Under the pieces are notes generated by a model, which ran no database searches, was not told the origin of the DNA, and worked only from the letters and a program-made list of their open reading frames with translations. A stretch of 64,000 bases of DNA from the NCBI GenBank assembly GCA_024279255.1, contig JAJRRT010000080.1, forward strand, positions 1 through 64,000, given 5' to 3'. This stretch comes from Deltaproteobacteria bacterium. Its GTDB lineage: Bacteria; Desulfobacterota; Desulfuromonadia; Desulfuromonadales; Geopsychrobacteraceae. A program made the translations under genes and the position numbers. This document shows positions 28,332 to 37,675 of the stretch, piece after piece (within the stretch, counting starts at the first letter, position 1; each line of letters begins with the position of its first letter).

Positions 28332-28727
28332 TTATTTGAGAAGACGTTCTTTGTTGAAATAGAAGTCTTCCCGCTTGTAGTTGGCCAACTCGTAAGCGTC
28401 GGACATCTCAATAGCCTCAACCGGGCATGCCTCTACACAGTACCCACAGAAAATACAGCGTAACAGGTCAATCTCATAGACCTTGGGATACTTCTCGCCC
28501 TGCTCATTTTCAGCCGACTCCACAGTAATACATTTCGCTGGACAAACGGTGGGACAGAGATAGCACGCTACGCACTTCTCTCGAGTCTGGGTTGGTACCA
28601 GACGGTGCAGACCGCGAAAGCGTGGCGCCATTTCAAGCTTTACTTTCGGGTAATCAACAGTCGTACTGTTGCCCGGAAGCAGATGCTTCAGTGTGATACT
28701 CAGCCCTTTGGCAAACTCTTTAAACAT
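28332..28727 (-). CDS. nuoI: NADH-quinone oxidoreductase subunit I (8Fe ferredoxin-type)
   Basis: About 131 residues. NuoI holds clusters N6a and N6b, which pass electrons from the peripheral arm to N2. Two C-x2-C-x2-C-x3-C motifs are present: CVACYLCPTVCPAKCI and CIFCGYCVEACPVEAI. The start at 28727 (MFKEFAKG) is selected because GAGGA lies 5 nt upstream; the open frame to 28775 would run into the end of nuoH. The N-terminal helix LSITLKHLLPGN docks on the membrane domain. Confidence 0.95.
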   Translation of the reverse strand: MFKEFAKGLSITLKHLLPGNSTTVDYPKVKLEMAPRFRGLHRLVPTQTREKCVACYLCPTVCPAKCITVESAENEQGEKYPKVYEIDLLRCIFCGYCVEACPVEAIEMSDAYELANYKREDFYFNKERLLK

Positions 28728-28752
28728 ATCTATCCTCGCCTTATAAAAAAGG

Positions 28753-29817
28753 TTAGTTCCAGAGTAGGACCGCAACTGCAGTCACAACGATGTTCCCGAG
28801 AGCCAAGGGGATCATCACTTTCCAGCCCATCTGCATCAATTGGTCATAACGCAAGCGGGGGAAGGTTGCACGGACCCAGATAAAGAAGAACATGAATCCG
28901 AAGACTTTAATCAGGAAGTTAATCCACCCAAAGAATGGTCCGTCCCAACCACCAAGGAACAAGGTCGCGGCGATGGCACTGATGGTGACCATGTTTGCGT
29001 ACTCAGCCATGAAGAAGAGTGCATACTTCATCGAAGAGTATTCGGTACAGAAACCGGAAACCAGCTCAGTTTCAGCTTCCGGAAGGTCAAACGGAGTCCG
29101 GTTGATCTCAGCCATCGAAGCGATAACAAAGAGGCCGAAGGCCAGCGGCTGGCTGAAGATGTACCAGTTATGTATCCAGCTCGGCAGAGCAGTGATTCCC
29201 CAGAGGACCTCTTGTTGAGCGGCAACGATACCGCTCAAGCTCAGAGTCTCTGAAAGCATGAAGATGACAACGATCGAGAGACCAGCGGCCAGTTCATAAG
29301 AGATCATCTGCGCAGAGGCACGGATACCACCAAGCAACGAATACTTGCTGTTCGAAGCCAAACCAGCCAGCACGATCCCGTAAACACCAAGACCTGCCAT
29401 TGCCAGAATGAAAAGTACTCCGATATTCAGATCGGTAATCTGCATCGGTACCAAGTAAGTCACACCACCAAAGGTAAACTGATAATCACCACCGAAGGGG
29501 ATAACCGCCATGGCGATCAACGCCGGGGCCAGAATCATCATCGGTGCAACAACAAAGGCAAACTTAGATGCCTCGTTAGGGATGATGTCTTCCTTGAAGA
29601 AGAGTTTAATTCCGTCAGCGATCGGTTGCAGCAACCCTTTGTACCCTGTCATTGTGGGCCCGAAACGGCTCTGCATCCGGCCGATAACCTTCCGCTCAAC
29701 CCAGGTCGCATAGGCAACAATGCCCATTAGCACGCTGAAGGCGACTATGATTTTCACCAGCATGGCGGCTGCCCAGAGTGCTGGGGCGTTTGAGAGGCTC
29801 AATACTTCTGGCGTCAT
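28753..29817 (-). CDS. nuoH: NADH-quinone oxidoreductase subunit H
   Basis: About 354 residues with eight membrane helices. NuoH forms much of the quinone chamber and the link to the proton channels. WVERKVIGRMQSRFGPTMTG near residue 45, LQPIADGIKLFFKEDIIPNEA, SMAEINRTPFDLPEAETELVSGF and FIWVRATFPRLRYDQLM are all typical. ATG at 29817 is chosen over an upstream ATG 6 nt away because AGAGGA has better spacing to it. It lies 25 nt before nuoI and about 70 nt after nuoG. Confidence 0.96.
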   Translation of the reverse strand: MTPEVLSLSNAPALWAAAMLVKIIVAFSVLMGIVAYATWVERKVIGRMQSRFGPTMTGYKGLLQPIADGIKLFFKEDIIPNEASKFAFVVAPMMILAPALIAMAVIPFGGDYQFTFGGVTYLVPMQITDLNIGVLFILAMAGLGVYGIVLAGLASNSKYSLLGGIRASAQMISYELAAGLSIVVIFMLSETLSLSGIVAAQQEVLWGITALPSWIHNWYIFSQPLAFGLFVIASMAEINRTPFDLPEAETELVSGFCTEYSSMKYALFFMAEYANMVTISAIAATLFLGGWDGPFFGWINFLIKVFGFMFFFIWVRATFPRLRYDQLMQMGWKVMIPLALGNIVVTAVAVLLWN

Positions 29818-29886
29818 GACCATCCTCTTTCTTAACGTTTATGGCGTTGTGCCGTTACTGCGAGCTAGCCCGCAATTTCAGATCAG

Positions 29887-32358
29887 TTATTTACTTACTT
29901 CAACGGCAATTGCAGCTTGCCCGCTGTAGATACGGTTCAAATTGAGTGATCCGAAGTGATAAGGAGCAAACAGAACCCCTTTCGGAAGGCGACGATCAAC
30001 CTTGGCTTTGGCCGAAATTTCGCCACCAGCGGCCTTAAGCTTAACCAGTTCACCGTCAAGCACTTTAAGCTCCGCAGCATCTTCACGGCCAAACTCGATA
30101 TATGGCTCGGAAACTACAGACATCGGACCCTTTGCGTGCAGGCTGGTGGTGCCGCTGTGATATAGAGCACTACCGACAACCAGTTGGAATTTTGAATCGA
30201 GGGCCTTACCACCTTCGACAGTAACAAGATTACGTACTTCTGGTGCCAGAGTCTCACCACCCCAGACATAACCCTGGTCGCCAACCATATCGAGGCTGAC
30301 CATCTCGTAACCAGGAGTTACCGCGGCTAATTCAGCAAAGGCTGCAGCCTCGCTTGTCGAAGCAGTTGCACCTAGGGCGGTCAGCAGATCCTGGAAAATT
30401 GCAAAATCTGTTTTCGCCTGTCCTGGAGAGGTGATCCCCGGGTTCAAACGCTGAATGCGACGCTCGGCATTGGTAAAGGTTCCTGCCTTCTCAGCGAAAC
30501 TGGCTGCTGGCAGTACCACATCAGCCTTACTGGCGGTTTCGCTAAGGAAGAGATCCTGAACCACCACGAAGGGTGTTTTGTCGATCGCTTTTTCAATCAG
30601 ACCTTTGTCCGGATAGGAAACCAACATATCCTCACCAGTAACATAGAGGGCCTTCAGTTTGCCTTCACCGGCAGATTTCAGCATACCAGTCACTCCGAGT
30701 GCACCGGCGGCTGGCAGGATCTGCAAGTCGATAGCGCCCTGACTGTTGCTCTTCTCACCACAGAGGTAAAGTCCCGATCCTGAACGGCCAGCAATGCCAG
30801 TTAGCAATGCCAGATTGGCTGCGGCCAGTCCCAGTTCGCGGCTATGTGCTGTGTAAGGCAGTCCATAAGCGAGCAGGATAGCTGCGTTCTCAACAGTAGC
30901 TAACTCTGTGGCAGTCTTCTGAATCGCGGCAGCATCGACACCGGTTGCAGCTGCAACGGCATCAACCGAATAGGCGGCTAACGCGGTTTTAAGTTCTTCA
31001 ACGCCTTGGAGACCTTCCGTCTTGGCCAACCCTTCGTCGAGCAGGAAGCGGCACATGGCGTTGAGAATATTAACTTCAAGGCCGGGCTTATGTTGCAGGG
31101 TCCGCGCGTGAGGCATCCGTGTAAGCTTGCCTTGTTTGTCACCTATAACTGTCAGTTGAGCACCATTTCGCTTAACGGCCTGATTAACGACCATGCCGAA
31201 AACCGGGTGAGTTTCATAGAAGTCGGTGCGGATCGCCAGAATGGCATTGGCGTTCTCAACCTGGGGGAAGGTGGCAGTCGATGCCTGCAGCCCGAGGGTC
31301 TCTTGCAAGCCTTCGGTCACGCCCTTATAAGATTCACCACCAGAGTGGTCGAGGTTGCCTGTTCCTACTGCCTTGGCAAGATTCTTGAGCATGAAAAGTT
31401 CTTCGTTGGTCAGGCGTGCCCCTGTGATAATACCGGTATCACTTCCAGCACTACGTAAACCCTCAGTTACCTTTTCAAGGGCCTCTTCCCAGCTGGCTTC
31501 AACCAATTCGCCATCTTTGCGAATCAACGGGCTGGTCAATCGCTGGTCACTGTTGACATAGGACGCACCGAAACGGCCACGGATACAGAGGTTACCGTCA
31601 TTGACTCCGGTCTCATCGTTGAAACGAATCGTTTGAACCTCATTGTCCTTGGTGCCAAGGGTCACAGTACAGCCATTGCCGCAATAACCGCAGACCGAGT
31701 TGACTTCTTTAAGCTGCCAAGGACGCGCCTTGAACTTAAACGGACGGGGTAGAATGGCACCAACCGGGCACATCGAAACGCACTGACCGCAAAACTCACA
31801 GTTCAGGCCACGATCAAATGCGGTGGCGATTTTGGTTTCAAACCCACGGTTAATAAAAGAGTAAGATCCATAACCGACGACTTCATCACAGACCCGCACA
31901 CATTTGCCGCAAAGAACACAGCGGTTCATGTTGCGTTCGATCAGTGGGTTGACTTCATCCTTGGGCAGATCAAACTTCTCACCCTGAAAGCGATTGGTTA
32001 CGACCTCGTAATCGTAGGAGAGGTCCTGCAGGTCACATTCTCCACCCTTATCACAAACCGGACAATCAACAACATGGTTGACCAACAGGAACTCAAGGAC
32101 GGTTTTACGCACCTTGCGAATCTCATCAGACATGGTGGTCACAACCATTCCCTCAGTAGCGGGAGTCGTACAGGAAGGAATCAAACGCCCCTTCATCTGT
32201 TCAACTTCAACCAGACAGACGCGGCAAGCGCCATAAGGGAGAAGCTTCTTGGCGTAGCAGAGAACCGGGATGTGAACTCCCGCCTCCTTGGCCGCCTCAT
32301 AAATTGTGGCGGTTTTGCTTACCGTAACCTCTTTACCGTCAATCGTCAGATTAACCAT
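29887..32358 (-). CDS. nuoG: NADH-quinone oxidoreductase subunit G
   Basis: 823 residues. The N-terminal [2Fe-2S] domain has C-x10-C-x2-C...C (CYAKKLLPYGACRVC...SC). Next comes the HxxxC-x2-C-x5-C cluster (HVVDCPVCDKGGEC), then two C-x2-C-x2-C-x3-C ferredoxin motifs (CVLCGKCVRVC, CEFCGQCVSMC). The molybdopterin-oxidoreductase-like domain follows, opening with CGYCGNGC, which could hold the additional N7-type cluster. It is shorter than E. coli NuoG in the C-terminal domain. The subunit is in the peripheral arm and relays electrons between NuoE/F and NuoI. AAGAGG precedes the ATG; the nuoF stop is 38 nt upstream. Confidence 0.95.
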   Translation of the reverse strand: MVNLTIDGKEVTVSKTATIYEAAKEAGVHIPVLCYAKKLLPYGACRVCLVEVEQMKGRLIPSCTTPATEGMVVTTMSDEIRKVRKTVLEFLLVNHVVDCPVCDKGGECDLQDLSYDYEVVTNRFQGEKFDLPKDEVNPLIERNMNRCVLCGKCVRVCDEVVGYGSYSFINRGFETKIATAFDRGLNCEFCGQCVSMCPVGAILPRPFKFKARPWQLKEVNSVCGYCGNGCTVTLGTKDNEVQTIRFNDETGVNDGNLCIRGRFGASYVNSDQRLTSPLIRKDGELVEASWEEALEKVTEGLRSAGSDTGIITGARLTNEELFMLKNLAKAVGTGNLDHSGGESYKGVTEGLQETLGLQASTATFPQVENANAILAIRTDFYETHPVFGMVVNQAVKRNGAQLTVIGDKQGKLTRMPHARTLQHKPGLEVNILNAMCRFLLDEGLAKTEGLQGVEELKTALAAYSVDAVAAATGVDAAAIQKTATELATVENAAILLAYGLPYTAHSRELGLAAANLALLTGIAGRSGSGLYLCGEKSNSQGAIDLQILPAAGALGVTGMLKSAGEGKLKALYVTGEDMLVSYPDKGLIEKAIDKTPFVVVQDLFLSETASKADVVLPAASFAEKAGTFTNAERRIQRLNPGITSPGQAKTDFAIFQDLLTALGATASTSEAAAFAELAAVTPGYEMVSLDMVGDQGYVWGGETLAPEVRNLVTVEGGKALDSKFQLVVGSALYHSGTTSLHAKGPMSVVSEPYIEFGREDAAELKVLDGELVKLKAAGGEISAKAKVDRRLPKGVLFAPYHFGSLNLNRIYSGQAAIAVEVSK

Positions 32359-32396
32359 TGTGACCTCTTATTAAATCGTAACCCTTAGTGGGTCGC

Positions 32397-34178
32397 CTAT
32401 TTAATTGCCATGAAGCGGCAAGCATCGTAGCAGGATGTACACTCTGTACAGATTTCCTTGTCGATAACTGCCACTGTTCCTTTTTCCCAGGTAATTGCAT
32501 CAACCGGGCAAACTCGCGGACATATACCACATTTCTTACACTTCTCTTCGATGACCTCAAAGTGAAGAAGTGACTTACAGGCATGAGATGGACACTCACC
32601 TGTCTTGATATGCTCCTCGTACTCGTGACGGAAGTAGCGCAGCGTCGACAAGACCGGATTCGGTGCTGTCTGCCCCAGACCGCAGAGTGAACTTTTCTTG
32701 ATATCGTAAGCCATATCTTCGAGTAGTTCGAGGTCACCCTCTTGTCCTTTGCCCTCAGTGATCCGCTCAAGAATCTCGAGCATAATCTTCAGACCGATAC
32801 GACAAGGGATACATTTTCCACACGACTCAGCACGGGTAAAGTTAAGGAAGAAACGCGCGATATCGACCATGCAGGTCGTTTCATCCATAACAACCAGACC
32901 ACCCGAACCCATCATGGCGCCGGCCTTGATCAGAGAGTCATAATCGACGATGGCATCCAGTGCTTCAGTGGGCAAACAACCGCCCGAAGGACCACCAGCC
33001 TGTACCGCCTTGAACTTACGGTTATTCAGAATTCCGCCGCAAACGTCGTAAATAACCTCTTTCATGGTGGTACCGGCAGGAACCTCAACCAGACCAGTGT
33101 GCTTTACTTTGCCGGTCAGGGCGAAAATCTTGGTTCCTTTGGTCCCTTCGGTCCCGATCGCGTTATACCAATCGGCACCGTTGTAGAAGATGTAAGAGAC
33201 GTTAGCAAAGGTTTCTACGTTATTGATATTGGTCGGCTTGCCCCAGAGTCCGCGGACTGCCGGGAACGGAGGACGAGGACGCGACATGCCGCGCTCACCC
33301 TCGATCGATGCCATAAGTGCAGTCTCTTCGCCGCAGACAAAAGCGCCAGCGCCAGCCTTGATCCGCATGTCGAGCTTAAAGCCAAGATCCATGCAGTTTT
33401 CACCAAGGATTCCACGCTCATAGCAGGTATCAATCGCCATCTGAAGGCGCTTGATTGCCAGCGGATACTCAGCCCGGACATAGATGTAAGCGAAGTTACA
33501 ACCGATGGCATAAGCTCCGATCATCAGACCCTCGATCAGACCATAGGGGTCACCTTCAAGGATCGAACGGTCCATAAAGGCACCTGGGTCACCCTCATCA
33601 GCGTTACAGATCAGATATTTTTCGTTGCCAGGCGAGCCCTTAGCAAAAGTCCACTTGACGCCAGTTGGGAAACCACCGCCCCCACGACCGCGCAGACCCG
33701 ATTTTTTGACTTCTTCAATGACTTCATCTTGCGTCATTGCCACCGCTTTTTTAATGCCAGTGAAGCCACGGTGATCGATAAAGTCCTCAATACTTTCGGC
33801 ATCTATGGTTCCGCAACGCGAGAAAATAACTCGCTGCTGCTTCTCCAGAAACTTTTCGTAATATGGACCAGCCTTCTTCTTGGCGACCGGTTCATTGGCA
33901 AGGATGTGCTCGGCGACAATTTGTGGCACCAATTCCGGCGTCACGAAATCGTAGGTCACGGCTTCATGCCCGGGGATGCAAACATCGACCAGCACGTCAT
34001 TGGCACACAAACCACGACAACCGGTACCGACGACCTCACAACGTTTGCCGATAGTCGCTTCGACACCCTGCTTTTCGAATTCAGCCGTAAAGGCCTCACC
34101 GACTTCAGCAGCTCCGGAAGCAAGACCACCGGTCCCCGTACAGATCAGAATTTTCAGTTTTTCAGCATTCTCGGCCAT
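32397..34178 (-). CDS. nuoF: NADH-quinone oxidoreductase subunit F with thioredoxin-like N-domain and ferredoxin tail
   Basis: 593 residues, much longer than the ~445-residue E. coli NuoF. Residues about 1-110 form a thioredoxin-like [2Fe-2S]-type domain (ICTGTGGLASGA...GTGCRGLC). The NADH/FMN core follows (RGRGGGGFPTGVKW, NADEGDPGAFMDRS, GAGAFVCGEETALMASIEGERGMSRPRPPFPA). ESCGKCIPCRIG...C is the N3 [4Fe-4S] site. From about residue 535 an added tail has two C-x2-C-x2-C-x3-C motifs (CKKCGICPRVC, CTECTSCYDAC). Such architecture is known in HndC/HydB-like and Geobacter-type NuoF proteins and might allow electron exchange with ferredoxin. That last point is inference. Confidence 0.93.
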   Translation of the reverse strand: MAENAEKLKILICTGTGGLASGAAEVGEAFTAEFEKQGVEATIGKRCEVVGTGCRGLCANDVLVDVCIPGHEAVTYDFVTPELVPQIVAEHILANEPVAKKKAGPYYEKFLEKQQRVIFSRCGTIDAESIEDFIDHRGFTGIKKAVAMTQDEVIEEVKKSGLRGRGGGGFPTGVKWTFAKGSPGNEKYLICNADEGDPGAFMDRSILEGDPYGLIEGLMIGAYAIGCNFAYIYVRAEYPLAIKRLQMAIDTCYERGILGENCMDLGFKLDMRIKAGAGAFVCGEETALMASIEGERGMSRPRPPFPAVRGLWGKPTNINNVETFANVSYIFYNGADWYNAIGTEGTKGTKIFALTGKVKHTGLVEVPAGTTMKEVIYDVCGGILNNRKFKAVQAGGPSGGCLPTEALDAIVDYDSLIKAGAMMGSGGLVVMDETTCMVDIARFFLNFTRAESCGKCIPCRIGLKIMLEILERITEGKGQEGDLELLEDMAYDIKKSSLCGLGQTAPNPVLSTLRYFRHEYEEHIKTGECPSHACKSLLHFEVIEEKCKKCGICPRVCPVDAITWEKGTVAVIDKEICTECTSCYDACRFMAIK

Positions 34179-34216
34179 AAATCTTCCTCAATGCCGGAAC
34201 AGAGAGAGGGAACCCC

Positions 34217-34714
34217 TCAATCCATTGCCTGGTATTTTTTGATGACATCATCCATCTTCTGGACTGTCAGACTGCCGTAAGTACCCTCATTGACCATGAT
34301 GACCGGCGCCATACCGCAGGCACCGATACATGCAACGTATTCAGCGGTAAATTTAAGGTCTTCAGTGGTCTCAGCATGCACAATGCCGAGGCGCTCTTTC
34401 AAGGTCTCCGCAATCCGGCCAGCGCCCTTAACGTGACAGGCTGTTCCCATGCAAACGCGAACAATGTATTTACCGCGGGGCTCAAGATGAAACTGAGCGT
34501 AGAATGTAAGCACACCGTAGATCTGGCTGGCATAAACATTGAGACGTTCAGCGGTAAGGTGCACTGTCTCTTCAGGAATATAACCGTACTCTTCCTGAAT
34601 GCCCTGCAACACCGGCATCAAAGAACCATGCATGTCGATGTATTTATCGATGACCTGATTAGCAGCCGTCAGGTCGATCTCTTCAACTGTTTCCTGCTGA
34701 GCAGTTTCAGTCAT
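34217..34714 (-). CDS. nuoE: NADH-quinone oxidoreductase subunit E
   Basis: About 165 residues. NuoE carries the [2Fe-2S] cluster N1a in a thioredoxin-like fold. Ligands appear as C-x4-C (CMGTACHVKG) and C-x3-C (CIGACGMAP). The N-terminal helical part (LMPVLQGIQEEYGYIPEE) contacts NuoF. The start at 34714 (MTETAQQ) is preferred since AGAGGA lies 4 nt before it; an in-frame start at 34729 overlaps that site. It is 38 nt upstream of nuoF and 32 nt downstream of nuoD. Confidence 0.94.
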   Translation of the reverse strand: MTETAQQETVEEIDLTAANQVIDKYIDMHGSLMPVLQGIQEEYGYIPEETVHLTAERLNVYASQIYGVLTFYAQFHLEPRGKYIVRVCMGTACHVKGAGRIAETLKERLGIVHAETTEDLKFTAEYVACIGACGMAPVIMVNEGTYGSLTVQKMDDVIKKYQAMD

Positions 34715-34746
34715 ATCTTCCTCTTTCACCGTCCCTCTAAAGAGAT

Positions 34747-35922
34747 TTAGCGGTCGATTTCACCGAGAACAATATCGAGGGTTCCGATAGTGGCGATAAC
34801 GTCAGCCAACAGCACCCCTTCGACCATCTGCGGTAGTGCCTGCAGATTGACAAAAGATGGCGGACGAACCTTCATTCGGTAAGGCTTCGCCGAACCGTCA
34901 GAAACGATGTAGTAACCAAGCTCGCCCTTAGGTGCCTCGATGCCAACATAGACTTCACCGGCCTCAGGCTTGAACCCTTCAGTCACAATCTTGAAGTGAT
35001 GAATCAGACCTTCGATGCTGTTAACCACATCTTTTTTGGGTGGCAGACAGACCTGTGGACAATCCGCCAGAATCGGACCGGGCTTAAGCTTGTCGAGGCC
35101 CTGCAGAATGATACGATTCGATTGACGCATTTCATCGAGACGGACCTTGTAGCGAGCAAAGGTATCACCTTCAGTGCGTACCGGGACCTCGAAGTCATAT
35201 TCATCATAATTACAGTATGGAGCGTCGCGTCGCAGATCCCAGTCGACACCAGAACCGCGCAAGGCTGCACCAGTCAGACCGATATCGATAGCATCCTCAC
35301 CACTGATATAACCGACATCGATAGTCCGTTTCTGCCAGATCTTATTACCGGTCAGCAGGCCCTCGTAGGTTTCAAGATGGCCAGCCATATCTTCGGCAAA
35401 CTTGCGAATGATGCCCTCAATCCCGTCTGGCAGGTCTTCAGAGAGCCCTCCCACGCGGAAGTAATTTGAGGTCATCCGTGCGCCAGAAACCTTCTCATAG
35501 ATATCGACGATCTCTTCTCGCTCACGAAAGCAGTAGAGAAAAACAGTCATTGCACCGATATCGAGAGCGTGGGTTGCCAGCCATACCAGGTGACTCTTAA
35601 GCCGGGTCAACTCGGCCATGATCACGCGGATATTATTGGCACGCTCAGGGATAAGGTCAGTGATGCCCAGGAGTTTTTCGACTGCCAGTACATAACCGAG
35701 GTTATTGCTCATCGGCGCCAGATAATCGAGACGGTCGGTCAGCGGAATCACCTGATGATAGGTGCGATACTCCGACAGCTTCTCGGTACCACGGTGGAGA
35801 AAGCCGATATGTGGCGTTGCCTTAACAACAATTTCGCCATCGAGTTCCAGGATCAGCTGCAGCACACCGTGTGTAGACGGGTGCTGAGGTCCCATATTGA
35901 TGGTCATCGTTTCGGTTGCCAT
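34747..35922 (-). CDS. nuoD: NADH-quinone oxidoreductase subunit D
   Basis: 391 residues, separate from nuoC (fused in E. coli). NuoD forms the quinone-reduction site with NuoB. Expected segments are present: MGPQHPSTHGVLQLILELDGE with the quinone-head histidine loop, HIGFLHRGTEKLSE, ARMTSNYFRVGGLSEDLP, GSGVDWDLRRDAPY and the terminal DIVLGEIDR. These show the protein is complete. The gene lies 45 nt after nuoC and 32 nt before nuoE. Confidence 0.96.
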   Translation of the reverse strand: MATETMTINMGPQHPSTHGVLQLILELDGEIVVKATPHIGFLHRGTEKLSEYRTYHQVIPLTDRLDYLAPMSNNLGYVLAVEKLLGITDLIPERANNIRVIMAELTRLKSHLVWLATHALDIGAMTVFLYCFREREEIVDIYEKVSGARMTSNYFRVGGLSEDLPDGIEGIIRKFAEDMAGHLETYEGLLTGNKIWQKRTIDVGYISGEDAIDIGLTGAALRGSGVDWDLRRDAPYCNYDEYDFEVPVRTEGDTFARYKVRLDEMRQSNRIILQGLDKLKPGPILADCPQVCLPPKKDVVNSIEGLIHHFKIVTEGFKPEAGEVYVGIEAPKGELGYYIVSDGSAKPYRMKVRPPSFVNLQALPQMVEGVLLADVIATIGTLDIVLGEIDR

Positions 35923-35967
35923 TTTATGCCTCTTCCGTAAAAGGAATGAATAAGAAGTCGATATTTA

Positions 35968-36447
35968 TCAGGATAGTCGGCCCTGATAGGGCTCACGATC
36001 AGGACCTTGCAGCGGATAATCTTTACGCAGCGGGAAACCTACCCAGTCGACCGGCATCAGAATGCGACGCAAGTCGGGATGGTTATTAAAGGAGATTCCC
36101 ATCAGGTCCCAACACTCACGCTCATGCCAGTTTGCTGTCGACCAGACACCCGAAACGGTATCAACGCAGGGGTCCTGTTCATCAACCAGAACCTTAACCC
36201 GCAACCGAGTCTTATCGGTGAGGTTGTACATGTTATAGACCACCTCAAAGCGCGGGGTACGCCCGAGATAATCGACACCGCAGAGATCGCTGAGGAAATT
36301 GTAACCACAGTCATCGCGCAGAAAGGTGCAGATCTTAACAATCTCACTCCGCTCCACCGTGACAGTCGTCTCACCACGATACTCAGCGTCACCAAGCACC
36401 AGAGTGCCAAAATTCGCCTTGAGTTTCTCAACAACTTGTTTGCTCAT
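35968..36447 (-). CDS. nuoC: NADH-quinone oxidoreductase subunit C
   Basis: About 159 residues of the 30-kDa complex I subunit. The hallmark near the C-terminus is ERECWDLMGISFNNHPDLRRILMPVDWVGFPLRKDYPL. CGVDYLGRTPRFEVVYNMYNL is also typical. The start at 36447 (MSKQVVEKL) is selected because AGGAAAAAACG lies upstream and the extension to 36513 would overlap nuoB. It stands between nuoB (35 nt) and nuoD. Confidence 0.94.
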   Translation of the reverse strand: MSKQVVEKLKANFGTLVLGDAEYRGETTVTVERSEIVKICTFLRDDCGYNFLSDLCGVDYLGRTPRFEVVYNMYNLTDKTRLRVKVLVDEQDPCVDTVSGVWSTANWHERECWDLMGISFNNHPDLRRILMPVDWVGFPLRKDYPLQGPDREPYQGRLS

Positions 36448-36481
36448 CGTTTTTTCCTGTCTTCGTGTTGACGGACCATTT

Positions 36482-37003
36482 TCAGGCCTCGTTAACGACC
36501 TCACCGACGCCAATCGCGTTACCGAAGCTGTTACGCTCCTTCATGATCTTCTCTTGCAACTTCATCAGACCGTAAAGAAGGCCCTCTGGGCGGGGCGGGC
36601 ATCCAGGAATATAGACATCGACCGGGAGTTCCTCGTCGATCCCCTGAATCACGCTGTAAGTATCAAAAATTCCGCCGGAAGAAGCACAAGCGCCCATGGC
36701 AATAACATACCGAGGCTCCGGCATCTGCTCATAAACGGTTCGGATGACGGGCATCATCTTCTTGGTGACTGTACCAGCGATAATGATAACGTCGGCTTGA
36801 CGCGGTGAGGCCCGAAAGAGAACACCCATACGGTCAAGGTCAAAACGGGCAGCACCGGTAGCCATCATCTCGATAGCGCAGCAAGCCAGACCAAAAGTCA
36901 TCGGCCAAAGAGACTTGGCACGCGACCAGTTCACCAACTTGTCCAGGCTTGTGGTTACAAAACCATTGCCCAGTGTTTTTGCCTGCTCTTGCTCTATTCC
37001 CAT
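36482..37003 (-). CDS. nuoB: NADH-quinone oxidoreductase subunit B
   Basis: About 173 residues. NuoB binds N2, the last iron-sulfur cluster before quinone. The tandem cysteines are in [13 protein letters not shown], with the third in GACASSGG and the fourth in [15 protein letters not shown]. The start MGIEQEQ at 37003 lies about 10 nt after the end of nuoA and follows the GGAG at the nuoA end. The upstream in-frame extension would lie inside nuoA. All ligands are present. Confidence 0.96.
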   Translation of the reverse strand: MGIEQEQAKTLGNGFVTTSLDKLVNWSRAKSLWPMTFGLACCAIEMMATGAARFDLDRMGVLFRASPRQADVIIIAGTVTKKMMPVIRTVYEQMPEPRYVIAMGACASSGGIFDTYSVIQGIDEELPVDVYIPGCPPRPEGLLYGLMKLQEKIMKERNSFGNAIGVGEVVNEA

Positions 37004-37350
37004 TCCAGAGCTCCTTTTTTCCATACATAAACAAAGCCGACCAGGAGGATAATAATAAACACTCCCATCTCGACAAAACCAAAAATACCCAGACGCTTGT
37101 ACATAACAGCCCAAGGATAAAGAAAGACTGCTTCAATATCGAAAAGGATAAAGAGCATGGCAATGATATAGAACTTGATCGAAAAACGATCCTGGGCCGA
37201 ACTAAGCAACGGCATACCACACTCATATGGTGCCAGCTTAATATCGTTCGGTTTATTCGGTCCGACCAGACGTGACAGGATGACCACTGCCACAGCAAAG
37301 GCAAAGGCGATTCCGATCAGGACGAGAATCGGCAGATAGCTCTCAAGCAT
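36994..37350 (-). CDS. nuoA: NADH-quinone oxidoreductase subunit A
   Basis: 118 residues and three membrane helices, the first gene of the nuo operon. The loop [43 protein letters not shown] contains the conserved YECG and the DIE segment near the quinone channel. The 3' end overlaps the nuoB start by about 10 nt. GAAGGAG lies before the ATG. The promoter proposed at 37437-37488 lies about 90-140 nt upstream. Confidence 0.95.
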   Translation of the reverse strand: MLESYLPILVLIGIAFAFAVAVVILSRLVGPNKPNDIKLAPYECGMPLLSSAQDRFSIKFYIIAMLFILFDIEAVFLYPWAVMYKRLGIFGFVEMGVFIIILLVGFVYVWKKGALEWE

Positions 37351-37436
37351 AAAACCCGCTCCTTCAAAAGCTTAATAATTGATTGCGGCCCCTCAGACAT
37401 AGATGGACCCTTGACGTTTCCGCCACAGCGTTCCGA

Positions 37437-37488
37437 AAATTAGGATAATCCCCCCTCCATGTCAAGGAAAAAATACAGTATACTGTAT
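37437..37488 (-). promoter_or_regulatory. Proposed nuo promoter with upstream palindromic operator
   Basis: Read on the - strand, TTGACA (37465-37460) is a perfect -35 element. A TAATTT (37442-37437) follows after exactly 17 nt as a partial -10. Seven bases upstream of the -35 is the 16-nt perfect palindrome ATACAGTATACTGTAT (37473-37488), a likely site for a dimeric regulator. Its placement just upstream of -35 would suit an activator, or a repressor that blocks RNA polymerase. The rest of the 325-nt gap 37351-37675 shows no gene. Confidence 0.55.
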
Positions 37489-37675
37489 GCAATAAGAACG
37501 GGCCGCTGCAACGCTTTAACTATTGATATTACAAGGAATTACGGAGCAAATGTGAACCCGAATGGTATACAATCAAGACTCAGAAAAGCTGACTTTGGGG
37601 GCAGATCAACCTCTCAAACACTGTTTGTTTCTTTTCCCAGTCAATGGCTCGCAATTCTCAAAAACCATTACCCGG

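Noticed and set aside
32742-34280. A 512-codon open frame on the + strand
   Set aside because: It lies wholly opposite nuoF, which has all family motifs; the antisense translation has no recognisable domain and no sensible ribosome site. It is an antisense shadow of a codon-biased gene.
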